DNA of 64,000 bases from Dasypus novemcinctus (Eukaryota; Chordata; Mammalia; Cingulata; Dasypodidae): contig NC_080673.1 of assembly GCF_030445035.2 (NCBI RefSeq), forward strand, positions 155,802,216 through 155,866,215, written 5' to 3'. Below are positions 44,030-54,989 of this stretch, one piece after another. A model generated the notes under the pieces. It was not told where the DNA came from and made no database searches. It was given only the letters and a program-made list of their open reading frames with translations. How positions within the stretch are numbered: position 1 is the stretch's first letter; each line of letters opens with the position of its first letter. Made by a program: the position numbers and the translations under genes.

Positions 44030-45154
44030 ATAATCTCTATCAGAGTCCTCCATTCCTGCCAGCCCAATGATCTGATTTGCAGGTTTCTTCTCTGAACCTT
44101 TACGGTCCCAGCGTTTGGGTTGTGATACCCCACTGGCCTTTCTGGCTAATGCTTTGGCTGCAGAGGCCGGGTCAAGTGGCCAGCTAGGACACTCTCGCTT
44201 CCAAAGTCCATCCTCCTTGCAGTATGCACACTGATTTCGCCCTAGACGTGGGCCCTTCCCTCTCCTTGGGGCTGGGGCTTGCCAAGTTACCTTCCTTGTC
44301 ACAGGAATGGACTTTTCCACTATGACTGCCACCAGAAAATCTGCCTTTTTCCTCATCTTCCTAATTTCCTCCCTTTTTGTTTCTTCATCACGGTTGACAT
44401 AAACCTTAGTAGCTACTTCCATGAGCTGAGAGATATTCATTCCAGCAAACCCATCTAATTTCTGCAGGTTTCTCCAAATATCAGCCTGTGACTGGGCAAC
44501 AAATGCTGCATTTACCATTGTTTGGCTCTCAGGAGCATCTGGGTTAAAGGGCGTGTATACACGGAACGCCTCACACAGTCTCTCATAGAATTGAGCAGGA
44601 CTCTCATCTAGAGCCTGTAGAATTTGACTGGTCTTTGCCATATTCACTGCCTTGCGGCTCCCTGCCTTGAATCCTTCAACTAATGCCCTATGGAATGTCT
44701 CTAGTCGGTTGAGCCCGACAGCGCTATTTGGATCCCACAGGGGGTCCTCTTCTGGGAACTGCATGTGGGCATATTGATCACTGTCCAAAGTTCCCTCAGG
44801 TGGGTGCCCTCTAAGCCAGGTTAGCGCTCCCTGCGTGACCCGCATTCTCTCCTCAAAGTTCAATAAAGTCATTATAAGTTGTTTACAATCAGCCCAGGTG
44901 GGTCTGTGGGTCTGTATGATGGACTGGAAAAGGTCTGTCATGGCCTGAGGCTTCTCCGAAAATGGTGGGGTGTGGCTTTTCCAGTTAAAGAGATCTGTTG
45001 GTGTAAAGGGCACGTAGAGGAAAGTCCGGCTTCCTCCCTGAACCTGGCCATCTGCAACGTAAAAGATTGGGGCCCGGGTTTCATGGAGCGGGAACTGGAA
45101 GGCAGCCTTTTCCCTTGCTCCCTCTGCCCCCGGGGCTCCCTGTGGTTTGAGCTG
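44027..45154 (-). pseudogene. gag: gag, capsid and nucleocapsid part
   Basis: Open from about 45154 to the amber at 44027 (no start codon of its own is needed; first ATG in frame is 45013). The capsid shows the TPTDLFNWK start and a major homology region (ESPAQFYERLCEAFRVYTPF). Nucleocapsid has one CCHC-type knuckle, CAYCKEDGLWKREC, in which the histidine position is leucine (codon 44204-44206). Basic residues flank it. One knuckle is normal for gammaretroviruses; the altered ligand should weaken zinc binding. Confidence 0.9.
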
Positions 45155-45962
45155 TCATCTCTTAGCTTCTCCTCCCTGACTGACCCGCCGGCGCTGCAGC
45201 TGCGTTGCCAGGGGCAACCGGCTGTAAAAGCGGCTGGTCTGCATTTTTCCTTGCAGAAGGTGCCAAAGACCACCGTGAAGATGGTAAAAGCTGCTGTGGA
45301 GATGGCGTAGGGCTCTCAGGTGCAGATGGCAATAAAGGCAACTGCGGGGATAGTATAGGTGCCCTCTCTGATGTTGACAAAAGCAGAGGCGGGGATGGTG
45401 CGGACATTGCACTTCCCTGTGTGGATGAGGACTGTGGGTCACTGCTTAGGGAGACTAGCTCATTTTCATTCCTTAGTACCGCCGGGGCGGGAGTCATCGC
45501 ATAAGGCGGTGGAAATTCAAATTCATCTGGCCCTTCCAAAATGGGCAGATTAGCACTGGACCTGGGACGCACTTTCTCTGTGCCCTTTGCACGGTGATTG
45601 TTTGGTTTGGTCCCTGGGACGGCACTCCTCGGTTTCTGCATTAAGCAAATTCTAGCTTCCTTAGCCATGCACTTCCTTAACCAAGGCGGGTTTTGGCTCA
45701 CAGCGTTTTCCCAAGCATCAATGTAGGGGAATTGGTCTGGATGCCCTGGATTTCCAGTCACTGCATCGTGGACTTTACGGATGATCCAGGGATCCAAAGT
45801 GCCCTCCTGGGGCCAGCCCATGCCGAAAGTTGGCCATTCTAACTCACAAAGCATCCTAAGCTTTCCTGGCTGAAACCTTATGCCGTACATCTCTCCCTGG
45901 AATGCACGGGGGATGTTTTCTAGCATACATCCTAACGGGGTTTTACTGTGTGTGTTTCCCAT
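45155..45962 (-). pseudogene. gag: gag, matrix and p12-like part, broken before capsid
   Basis: Starts at ATG 45960-45962 with MGNTHSKTPLG, an N-myristoylation signal. The MA domain includes LCELEWPTFGMGWPQEGTLD. A PPPY late-domain motif is at Gag residues 151-154, followed by a Ser/Pro-rich region. This frame ends at TAA 45162-45164, and the capsid frame has TGA at 45155-45157. The third frame is open across both stops, so at least two indels (or one indel and one nonsense change) separate matrix from capsid. An 11-codon in-frame extension upstream (start 45995) is not favoured because it would hide the myristoylation signal. Confidence 0.9.
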
Positions 45963-46611
45963 TTCCACCCTGTGCCGACGGTGTACAACAGTCACTCAAG
46001 CCTTTCGCTTCGTCCGTCTCCGGCCGCGTCCCTCGCGGGAACTTTCAGGCGCCTCTTAACCTTAGCGGATCGGTATAAGCCCCCGATATGGAAGAGGGTC
46101 CCTTTGCAGGGACCCCCCAGACCGCCCTTGATCGTATGAGGTCGCCACAGAACCGCGGATCGGGACTCCGCACTCGCGCCGCAGAAGCAATTTTCCGCGT
46201 CTCACTCAGTCGCCACAAGCACACGCACACAGCCACCCCCCTTTCCTTTCCTCAGACCTGGAGAGGAGACGGCTTCCTCCTGTATTCTCAGGAGTACTAG
46301 GGCCTCCTCTTTGAGAGTTGATCAGACTCCCTCCTAATTTCAGAATTAGGCCTTCCCTGCACTATGCCCCCGGGGGTCTTACCAATCCGACGTGTGGAGC
46401 TCCTTGCTTCGTTCTCAGGGTCTCTCAAACCTCCCGGTGTCCCCGGCTCCTCCGGAAGGGCTCCAGCGAAAACCGCAACCTCTTTCTGGACTCAAATGAG
46501 GTGTCCAGGGGCGCCCAGGGCTGGGTTTCGCCCGGGCCCTCCCGGCCTCCCCGGAGACGGAGACGTCCGGTAGGGGCAAACAACTGTTGCCGCCTCTGAC
46601 CTTCTCAGCAC
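45963..46611 (-). other. Provirus 5' leader (packaging region)
   Basis: About 650 bp between the primer-binding site and gag, GC-rich, without long frames. It is expected to hold the packaging signal; no structure was computed. Confidence 0.7.
46376..46385 (-). promoter_or_regulatory. Candidate major splice donor in the leader
   Basis: Minus text attg|gtaaga at 46383|46382 fits the donor consensus and lies between the primer-binding site and gag, as needed for env mRNA. It pairs with the candidate acceptor near 40536. Confidence 0.45.
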
Positions 46612-46629
46612 GTCCCACCAGAGTCGCCA
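46612..46629 (-). other. Primer-binding site, tRNA-Arg (UCU) type
   Basis: Minus text TGGCGACTCTGGTGGGAC begins 4 nt after the LTR end. It is complementary to the 3' end (with CCA) of the mammalian tRNA-Arg(UCU) sequence I know, over 17-18 nt. ERV3/HERV-R is also arginine-primed, which supports the env-based placement. Confidence 0.85.
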
Positions 46630-46633
46630 GAAA

Positions 46634-47077
46634 TGTAGTGGAGAAATTCAGGTATGCGCGGTTTCGAAGGCCAGGACAAGAGAATACCGAGAAGGAAGTT
46701 GGTTTATTTCGACCGGCCGGGCTCGGCGGACTCTTGTCCTAATAAAAACCGAGCCCCGAACAGCCTTTTCCAGACCCTTTTATACAGAGGATATAGGATT
46801 AGGAAGACTAACAGTGATGGTAAACAGACCTTTGGTTAGGTTCTTCAGATCTTAGTATCAGATAGGTTATTTCCTCCAAGTGAGTTACATATTCTCCACA
46901 TCCAAGCCAGTTTGGATTAGCATAGCTCCACATTGTCTGGAGGCAGCCCTGAATACACACTCAGTCTCACATCCCTTCTGAACATTCAAAGACTGTAGGG
47001 CCTATATTACTTATCTGGCCATCTTGGAGACTAGGTACTCTTGGAAATAATTTTGATTTAATGCACAGGCTATATCA
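46634..47077 (-). repeat. 5' LTR of the provirus
   Basis: 444 bp, TG...CA. TATAAAA at 46778-46784 and AATAAA at 46703-46708 on minus. 441 of 444 bases match the 3' LTR (0.7% difference). The minus direction of transcription runs away from SGCB and toward SPATA18. Confidence 0.95.
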
Positions 47078-47081
47078 ATGG
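47078..47081. repeat. Provirus target-site duplication, right copy
   Basis: ATGG, identical to 37742-37745. Confidence 0.9.
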
Positions 47082-47417
47082 AAGTACGAATTAACAGAAA
47101 AATTGAATGTCAAAAAAAGGTATAAATTTACAAAGACTAACTGGCAGATTGGCAGGAGACTCTTCTGTATTATCAGTACTTTCAATGTAAATGGATTAAC
47201 TCCCCAGTAAAAAGGCAGAGATTGTCAGAATGGATAGAAAAGCATGACCCAAATATATATGATTACAAGACACTTGCCTTAAATTCAAAGACACAAGCAT
47301 TTGATAAGTGTAAGAATGAAAAAAACAAACTAACCATGAAAATAGTAACCAAAAGAGAACTGGGTAGCTATACTAGTATCAGATAAAATAAGACTTTAAA
47401 TAAAAAACTGTTATGAG

Positions 47418-47937
47418 TGTTAGAAAGAAAGCTGCTCCTGTAAGAGAGCAAAAGCTCACCCAATTGTGGAGGAGAAAAAAATTTTATTAACGATCTTGCA
47501 AGAATGGGCGCATGACCTGGATAAAAGAGCCGGTGCACCAAACAGCAAGAAACACCGACATTTATACCCTAAACCTAACCTGCAGGTCCCTCCCTTGTTC
47601 CCCACTGGTTGGGTACTTCAGGGATTACAGCCTATCTGAATTGGCTAAATTCCAGGGCTCCTGCTCTCAGTCGCCACTCCCATATTCTCTACACTATGCT
47701 ACACTCCGGCAGGCTGGGCGGCTCATGCCACTTTCACTCCTGGCTCACTTTTCAAATTTGGTGACTTTTTCACTATTGGTCCCACCCCCATTTCTTACCA
47801 TTGGCTCCCCTTATTTTGGCACCACTTTTTAAATCCTGGTGCACCAAAGTCACTAGAACCCCTTTCCCTCCCTCCTTGAATGGCAGAGCTGGCTCTGGCT
47901 TCCCCTTTGTGAAAATTAAACTTAACTCTTTTCCACA
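47418..47937 (-). mobile_element. Solo LTR inside L1
   Basis: 520 bp, TG...CA. On minus there is a TATA-like gtataaatg near 47560 and AATAAA near 47486. The flanks tgag and tggg differ by one base in four. It interrupts L1 ORF2 text, which continues on both sides. The family is unlike the 9.3-kb provirus LTR. Confidence 0.65.
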
Positions 47938-48329
47938 TGGGAACCAAGAAGGTCACTATATACGGAAATAAGGGTCAATCCAATAGGAAGATATAACAAT
48001 AATAAATATCTATGCAGGTAGTGACAGAGCCCCCAAAATAAGCAAATATTGACAGATTTGAAAGGAGAAATAGATGGTTCTACATTAATAGAAGACTCCA
48101 ATAATGAATAGAACCACATTCAATAATTTATAGAACATCTAAACAGATGATCAATAAGAAAATAGAAAACTTGGTCACAAACTAAGTCTCAATAAATTTT
48201 AAAATTGAAACCATACAAACAATGTGTCTCCCCCAACTATAATACAATGGGATAAAGCTAGAAATCAATAACAAAGGGAGAACTGGAAAACTCACAGAAT
48301 GTGGAAGTCAAATGACACACTCTTTGTTT

Positions 48330-48745
48330 TTTTTTAAGATTTATTTATTTATTTATTTCTCTCCTCTCCCCCCTCCACCCCGGTTGCCTGTTCTGTGTCT
48401 GTTTGCTGCATCTTGTTTCTTTGTCCGCTTCTGTTGTTGCCAGCAGCATGGGAATCTGTGTTTCTTTTTGTTGCGTCATCTTGTTGTGTCAGCTCTCCGT
48501 GTGTGTGGCGCCATTCCTGGGCAGGCTGCACTTTCTTTCGCGCTGGGCGGCTCTCCTTACGGGGCACACTCCTTGCGCATGAGACTCCCCTACGCGGGGG
48601 ACACCCTTGCGTGGCACGGCACTCCTTGTGCACATCAACACTGTGCATGGGCCAGCTCCACATGGGTCAAGGAGGCCTGGAGTTTGAACCGAGGACCTCC
48701 CATGTGGTAGACGGACGCCCTAACCATTGGGCCAAGTCTGTTTCC
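48330..48745 (-). mobile_element. Full-length DAS-type SINE
   Basis: Reverse of the armadillo element: (ttta)n at left, 'tttgctgcatcttgtttc', then the reverse tRNA head ending 'gggccaagtctgtttcccc'. Flanking acacactct and gcacactct fit a target duplication. Confidence 0.9.
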
Positions 48746-48990
48746 CCAAACGCACACTCTCGAACAACCTATGAGTCATAGAAGAAACCAGAAGGGAAAT
48801 TAGGAAAGGTCTTAAGGTAAATCAAAACAAAAACAATATACCAAAACTAATGGAATGCAGCAAAGGCAGTGCTGAAAGGGAAATTTATAGCTCTAAATGC
48901 ATACATTAATCAAAAGAAAATCTCAAATCAGATACCTACTTCATAAGTGAATAATCTAGAAACAGAAAATACAACACAGTTCTCTGAATA

Positions 48991-49350
48991 GGAACACATT
49001 TTCCTGGTACAAATCCTAAAATGTTTAGCCTTTTCCAAAGCGTATTGAATTTTTTTCATTCCATGGATGAAAAGTGTCTTTAATAACCCCTTTTTAATAG
49101 AAAACATAGAAACAGTCTTGATATTATTGTTTCTTTGAGCCTCTTGTGATCAAAGTCAAGGTGCTAACACCAGAACATATCAAAGAGATGCCTAGCAACT
49201 GGTACCCCATTTCTTAGCTCTCTAGTGGTGCTACTTGATACAAGCTTAGAACTTCCATACATGTAGGAGTAAACGGAAATCCTCATAAATGCCCTTCATG
49301 GTGACCTCCTCCACAGAGCTTTTCATAGGAGTGGAGAGCAGGTGGCAATC
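48991..49350. other. Intergenic sequence, unassigned
   Basis: No recognised feature. Confidence 0.4.
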
Positions 49351-49361
49351 AAGGATTCCAT

Positions 49362-49780
49362 GGGAAGCAGACTTGGCCCAATGGTTAGGGCATTCGTCTA
49401 CCACATGGGAGGTCCGCGGTTCAAACCCTGGGCCTCCTTGACCCGTGTGGAGCTGGCCCATGCACAGCACTGATGCATGCAAGGAGTGCCATGCCACGCA
49501 GGGGTGTCCCCCGCATAGAGGAACCCCACGTGCAAGGAGTCCAACTCGTAAGGAGAGCCGTCCAGCGCGAAAGAAAGTGCAGCCTGCCCAAGAATGGCGC
49601 CACACACACAGAGACTTGACACAGCAAGATGATGCACCAAAAAAGAAAACACAGATTCCCAGTGCCGCTGATAAGGATAGAAGCGGTTACAGAAGAACAC
49701 ACAGCAAATGGACACAGAGAGCAGACTACTGGGGGGAGGGGGAGATAAGGGGAGAGAAATAAATAAATAAATAAAAAAGA
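49362..49780 (+). mobile_element. Full-length DAS-type SINE
   Basis: Starts 'gggaagcagacttggccc', with B-box 'cggttcaaaccctggg', and ends (aaat)n. A perfect 11-bp target duplication, aaggattccat, lies just outside at 49351-49361 and 49781-49791. Confidence 0.95.
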
Positions 49781-49799
49781 AGGATTCCATATGCTTTAA

Positions 49800-50435
49800 A
49801 TTCCAGTAATAAAATCAACAGTGTTGATATTCTATTTTTAAAAGTTGATAAGCTTACCTTATATCTATATATGGAAGAAAATATCAGATAACTAAAGGTT
49901 CTTTTTGGAGAATATTTTGATAACTCTAATTTTATTCCAGTTTGATTATTTTAGGATATTCTCAACTAAGCAATCTTTTGGGAAAGAAAAGATACAAACC
50001 TTCCATTCACTATCAGGTTGTTTGAAGAAGCTGAAAGAACACTGAACTTGGAATATGGACACAGATGCTTTATCTTACACTTTGTCAATGACTTCTCATG
50101 ACTTTACATAAATTCTTTAATCATGCTGGCTCAATTTTTCCCATTTCAAAATGAAGAGTATGGTATAGAGGCACTCTACTACCTCTTGTACTTCTGACAT
50201 CCTTAAATGATTTTTTAACATGCTGGTCAGGTTCAGGATTGAGCAGATATCGCTCATTGTTTCAGTTTTTGGTTTATAGTTCAACTCAAGTAAAGCCCTG
50301 ATTCTGACAGCACTAACCAATCACCAAAAGTTGAGTATTCTTGTTGAATACAGTTTTTTCTATGGCCTTGCTGAAATAACTAATATTCCTAACCTTTAAG
50401 AAATACACAACAGATTCCTCTAAAATTGCACTTTT
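49800..50435. other. Intergenic sequence, unassigned
   Basis: Possible MIR remnant near 50020-50140; not certain. Confidence 0.35.
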
Positions 50436-50439
50436 AATA

Positions 50440-50690
50440 AATTTAAACTCAGCTCAAACTGACAAAGTTTTCCTCACTCCCCTAACCCCTCATCACTTAT
50501 TCTTATGCTCTCTCCCTTTTGGACATGTTAATATTGTTGCAGTTATCAGAGTACATTACACTTGTTTGTCTCCTATATAAGCTTTTGAACTAGTTGAAGG
50601 AAAGGACAGAGGTTTGTTAATTTAAATGGTCAGCATAGCATCTTGCACATATTAGGCCCTCTATAAAAGTTTAATCTGAATTGTTAATGA
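50440..50690 (+). repeat. L2 3' portion
   Basis: L2-like 'ccctcatcacttattctta', 'ttgtttgtctcctatataag', 'gcatcttgcacatattagg'. Confidence 0.55.
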
Positions 50691-52845
50691 GAAAAAGGAA
50701 AGGAGGGAAGAGATGGAGGGAGGGAGGGAGGAATGGTATAATTGGCTGTTTTATATCTGATGTCATAATTCCTTGAGGTAGAAGAAAGCAAATTCAACAG
50801 CTAGTTGATTGTTTTATGACATCATAATCCTACCACTCAGCCGGGAGTCTTTTGTTCTTAGAGAAGTGTTATGTACCAACATATATATGGAACAGGATTT
50901 CTGAAAGCGCTTAATTTCGCCCACTCTGAATTTTACCTACCTTGATTAACTGGAAAGATTTTTAATTTGGGATTTTAAGAGGCCAAAAAAAGATTAACAG
51001 AATCCATGCAGTGAAGTGAGAGTTATGTGTATGTAGTTCATGCTACACTAAACATAAATATATATAATAAGCTACAAGGATATACAGTAGTATCTTTGCC
51101 TTAATTTCCAGTTCTCACTAGAGAGTTGCAAACTCTCAGCCAGTATAGCTAAAGAATAGTCTATGTTCTGCTCTGAACTGGGTGCCTTTTTAGGTGCCCA
51201 ATCCTCTTATGTGTGTGTCATGCTATTCTTTTCCCACGGTTGCCTGTGTTAGGATCTTGATTCTTTGAATTATTAATTGAATGAAGTCACTTAATCTTTG
51301 TTGACTCATTTGCTTAGAATTTCCTTTAAATACACTCTTTATATACTTAGGTAATGCTAAGGCACTTTGTTGCCACTAGGTAGTGAAACACTAGCTGCCT
51401 CATCACCTCAAAATCAGCTTCTTTGTCCACTTACTTCTTTTCTCTAACCCAAGTCCTCTATGTTCTCATTTTATGAGCTTCATTTTGTCCTTTGTGTTTT
51501 CGGGCCACACTGAGGTAAAGGAAAGATTTTTTAAAACACTTGTTGGAGAAAAAAACAATTGGTTTGGATCTAAGCTGAAGGCAGGGTTCCCACTGGGCAG
51601 AAGCAGGGAGGCTACGTTTCCTGTGTAATACTGATAAGCATTTCCCTCTCAGAGCAGCAATTCAGAATTATTCTGTACCATTATTTCATGCCCACTATTG
51701 ATTAAGCTACAGAAACAAAAGGAAAGTTTGAATGTAGCATTTAGGTGCTGTGTCACTGTAGCACCTAAGTAAATTGTATAGCATTTGCACAAACATAGAT
51801 TAGAAGGAAAAAGAACAATGTAGCTGTAGTGTGAGCTTGATGACCGTAAGATAATGCTCCTACCTCAATACAGGTTTCCATCAGTATAGTTAGTTCACTT
51901 TTTAAAAAGCCCTCCTCGCCCTTCTCAGCCTTTTCAGATCTGCTAGCTAAGTGCAATGGCAAATGCAGTGACTGTGACAATGGCTTGAAGGGGTGAGCTC
52001 AGGAAACATTAAGCTGTTGCAGAGACACAGCAGGGCTTGTTTACCTCGTAAGATACCCTTAAGCATCCTGGGGTAGGGACATAGGACAGCATAGATGCAA
52101 AATGGATCCTTTTCAGTACATTCAAAAATATTTACTGTGTTTCCCATGGAGCGTAAACATCTTTCATAAGCCTAAGACAAAATTAGGCTGTCCCTGCTCC
52201 CTCGGATCTCACAATCTATTCAGGGACTATATCCAACAACCACAATTCAGTAAGATGAGCTATGATAGAGTAGATATAAAATTCTACTAAAACACTGACC
52301 ATGCCCTTACCTCCTCCACCTTCCTCTGGAGAAAGGACCAGGGAAAGTTACAGAAGAAAGTGACATTTAGAGTTAGTTCTGGAAGAATGGGGAGGAGTTT
52401 GTGAAGAAGAGGATGGAACAGGATGAGCAGAAGCTAAGAGATGTGAAACTGCATGCACAGGCAGGGAGTGATGATGCCTAGCCCAGTGTGACCACAGAGT
52501 AGGCAGGGAATCAAAGACAAGACTGAACAGACAGTCTTGTTTTCAGCTCTGATAAGTCTTGTATATCAGGCTTAAGAAATTGATCTTTATTTTGCAGGCA
52601 ATGGAAGAAGCAGCAAAAGGTTGCAAGCAGAAAAATTATACTTTAGGGTCTTTATTTTCTATCACTTTGGAAGTCGGGGAAGATAAATTTGGAGGCAGGT
52701 AGGATTGGACCCATAAAGAGCACTTTTATGACATAGGGATGAGAGTTGATGAGGTCCTTCTCTGGAACAATGTAGGGAAATGGTAATCCTTTGAGTGGGC
52801 ATACATCAGAGACGCTTAGGTGTTAGTAATATTTTTACGTAGTAG
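50691..52845. other. Intergenic sequence, mostly unassigned
   Basis: A purine-rich GGGA tract lies at 50700-50735. Weak L2-like text near 52115-52760 ('ggaggagtttgtgaagaag', 'gcaggcaatggaagaagc'). No gene. Confidence 0.4.
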
Positions 52846-52849
52846 AAAA

Positions 52850-53540
52850 AAATAATCCAATAGTCATTCAACAAATTTACTAAGCACATACTATGTACTT
52901 GGTTCCCACTGCATTCAGTACTTGGAGCAACCACAGAAGTAATAGTATTTGGCTGCTGCTTTGAGATGAACTTATACTTTAGCTGGGAGCAAACTATGTG
53001 TGTGTGAAAATTAAAATAATACAAAGTAGTATGTTATTAAGTACCAGATGGATGCCACAGCAAGTTGGTGTAATAATATTTTAAAAACAGGACAATAATG
53101 GTGGGCTAAAATGGTCAGAAGGTAGAAGTGAGGATTGCCATTGAAAGAAGGTAGGATTTGGAGAGAAATGAATTCACACATATGTAAGGCAGATGGGCAA
53201 GTAAATAAACAATTTCAGGGTAGTGTAATAAATGTGACAATAGAGGTATACTTGAGGATCACAGAAAGGGGCACAGAAAACAGAAATTTTTTATAAGAAA
53301 TACAGAGAAAGACTTCCCTGAAGAGATATCCCTTGAGTTGAGTTTTAGGGGACATGCAAAATACAAGATAAAAAAGAGAATGATCCACATATACAAAGGC
53401 ATAAAGATATTAAGAACTTGAGTTCAGGTAAATAGAGAGGAACTGCACTCCAAATGGCTGGAGTAAAAGACGAGTCTGTGAGAGCAACAGGAAATGAGAC
53501 TTTAAAAAGTTAGATGGGAACAGAGGCAAGCTAGAATAGG
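52850..53540 (-). repeat. L2 fragment, left part of a nested block
   Basis: Reverse L2: 'tcattcaacaaatttactaa', 'gacttccctgaagagatat', 'atggctggagtaaaagacg'. It is interrupted by two LTRs and seems to resume at 54181-54225 and 54690-54910. Confidence 0.55.
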
Positions 53541-53554
53541 GACCTAAGGAGAAA

Positions 53555-54175
53555 AGGCGCAGAAAACCCAGTAAGCCACACAAACAGAAACTGAGGCAAT
53601 GGCCTGCTAACTTACACAGGCTAAGGCAATGACCTGCTGACTCACACAAGCAAGTTAGGAAGGGGCAACTTACAAGCACACACACCCAAGGGCTGCGTTA
53701 TCAGAAGAGCAACATCATTACATGGTGGGAAAGAGGGAAGGGGCAGGATGGGCTCCACCATCACCACCACCCACTTTCAGTTCACCTCAAGTCTAACAGC
53801 CAATGACCAGAAGCCAAGCATTGCTGGGCAACACACCTGCTTTTTGGCAGCCAGAAGCCAATCACACTGGACAGCAACCCCTAACCCCCTAAGAAATCAA
53901 ATCACCCAATAGAGTTTCCCTGCTTTGTCTCAAATATGTCAATCAATGTAGATCCTGGAGCCCTGTACCCCATAAAACACAGGACCCCAGGGCAGTACTT
54001 TGCATTTCTCTCCCTTGAGATGCCTGCCCCCAACTCTGAAGGTATACTTTTTGTTTCTTTGCTTTACCCCCAGTAAATTCTGTACTTGCTTAATTAATGT
54101 ATACCTCATCCTTGAATTCTTTGTCATGACGAAACGAAGAACCTTAGACACTGACTCCAATAATGGAACCAAAAG
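53555..54175 (+). mobile_element. Solo LTR, probably class I ERV
   Basis: Order expected for an LTR on plus: CCAAT-like 'agccaatgacc' and 'cacccaatag', TATA-like 'cataaaac' at 53973, 'cagtaaattc' as a possible poly-A signal, and U5-like end 'acactgactcca'. Ends were not defined exactly. Confidence 0.5.
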
Positions 54176-54225
54176 GTAAAGGACCTTAGGTGTAACAGAA
54201 GGAGTCTGAATTTTATCTTGTAAAG

Positions 54226-54685
54226 TGTGGTAGTTTGAAGCTTTATGTACCCCAGTAAAACATATTCTTATATCTAAACCATTCCTGTGGGTAGGAACCC
54301 ATAGTAAGTAGGACCTTTTGATGAGGCTACTTCAGTTGGGAACCACTTTAATCAAGAAGGGTCTTAATCCTATTACTGGAGTCCTTTATAGGAGAATGAC
54401 ATTCAGACAGAGAGAAAAAAAGGTGCAGGAAACAAGAAGTTGCAGCAACAGTAACCAAAAGAGAAGGGAGAGTCCAGGAGATACCGTCATGTGCCTTGGT
54501 TTTGACAGGGGCCAAGGATCCCTGGCAACCAGCCCTAGAATGTGAGTCCTCAGGAAGAAAGCATTGCTTTGATGACACCTTGATCTGGACTTTCTTTTGG
54601 CCTCAAAACTGTAAGCTAGTAAGTTCCCATTGTTTAAGCCAACTCATTTCTGGTATTTGCTTGAGCAGCCTAGAAAACTAAAACA
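54226..54685 (+). mobile_element. Solo LTR, ERVL/MaLR-like
   Basis: 460 bp from 'tgtggtagtttgaagc' to 'agaaaactaaaaca', TG...CA. The end 'taagccaactcatttctgg' is typical of this class. It is nested in the same L2 as the LTR to its left. Confidence 0.5.
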
Positions 54686-54689
54686 GAAG

Positions 54690-54910
54690 GTACTGGAGTA
54701 TTTTAAGCTTTAGATGAGGAGTGATATGGTCAGATTCGAATCTTAGAATGATCATATTAGAAATAGTATAGCATGACTTTGAGCTTTCTGGGTGCTGGTG
54801 TCGTTCACTAAGGGAAACAGGAGGAGCACATTGGGAGGACAAATATTGAGTTCAGGTTTTAGATGTGTTGAAGCTTAAAGTGAATGAAGAGACGAATGTC
54901 TGAAATCTGA
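54690..54910 (-). repeat. L2 fragment, right part of nested block
   Basis: Reverse L2: 'gagtgatatggtcagattc', 'gttttagatgtgttgaagc'. Confidence 0.5.
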
Positions 54911-54989
54911 CTAGTACTCCAATCTTGGGAAGCTCTGGTTTGTGCTTTCAAATGCTAATGCTGTACAATAGGCAAAAAGAAATGAAGAA

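Larger units (their letters stand above)
37746..47077 (-). mobile_element. Complete endogenous gammaretrovirus-like provirus (ERV3/HERV-R-like)
   Basis: Order on the minus strand: 5' LTR (46634-47077), primer-binding site, leader, gag, amber stop, pro, pol, env, polypurine tract, 3' LTR (37746-38189). Total 9332 bp. The LTRs differ at 3 of 444 positions, and ATGG is duplicated at the edges. The primer site fits tRNA-Arg. Env carries the SCYVCGG and WPPERIIQYYGPATW motif regions that I know from ERV3/HERV-R. A single zinc knuckle in gag, an in-frame amber gag/pro junction and a PPPY late motif all fit the gammaretrovirus group. Lesions in gag, pro, RT start, integrase and env (see entries) mean it is not a complete functional virus. 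Confidence 0.95.
47082..48990 (+). mobile_element. L1 right part (start of ORF2), interrupted
   Basis: Recognisable L1 ORF2 endonuclease-region text: 'actttcaatgtaaatggatt', 'agaatggatagaaaagcatg', 'gatataacaataataaatat', 'tttatagctctaaatgcata'. It is riddled with frame changes. A solo LTR (47418-47937) and a DAS SINE (48330-48745) are inserted in it. It continues the element at 36370-37741. Confidence 0.8.

Noticed and set aside
45960-45995. Upstream ATG for gag at 45995
   Set aside because: Starting there would bury the MGNTHS myristoylation signal; the ATG at 45962 is the expected gag start.
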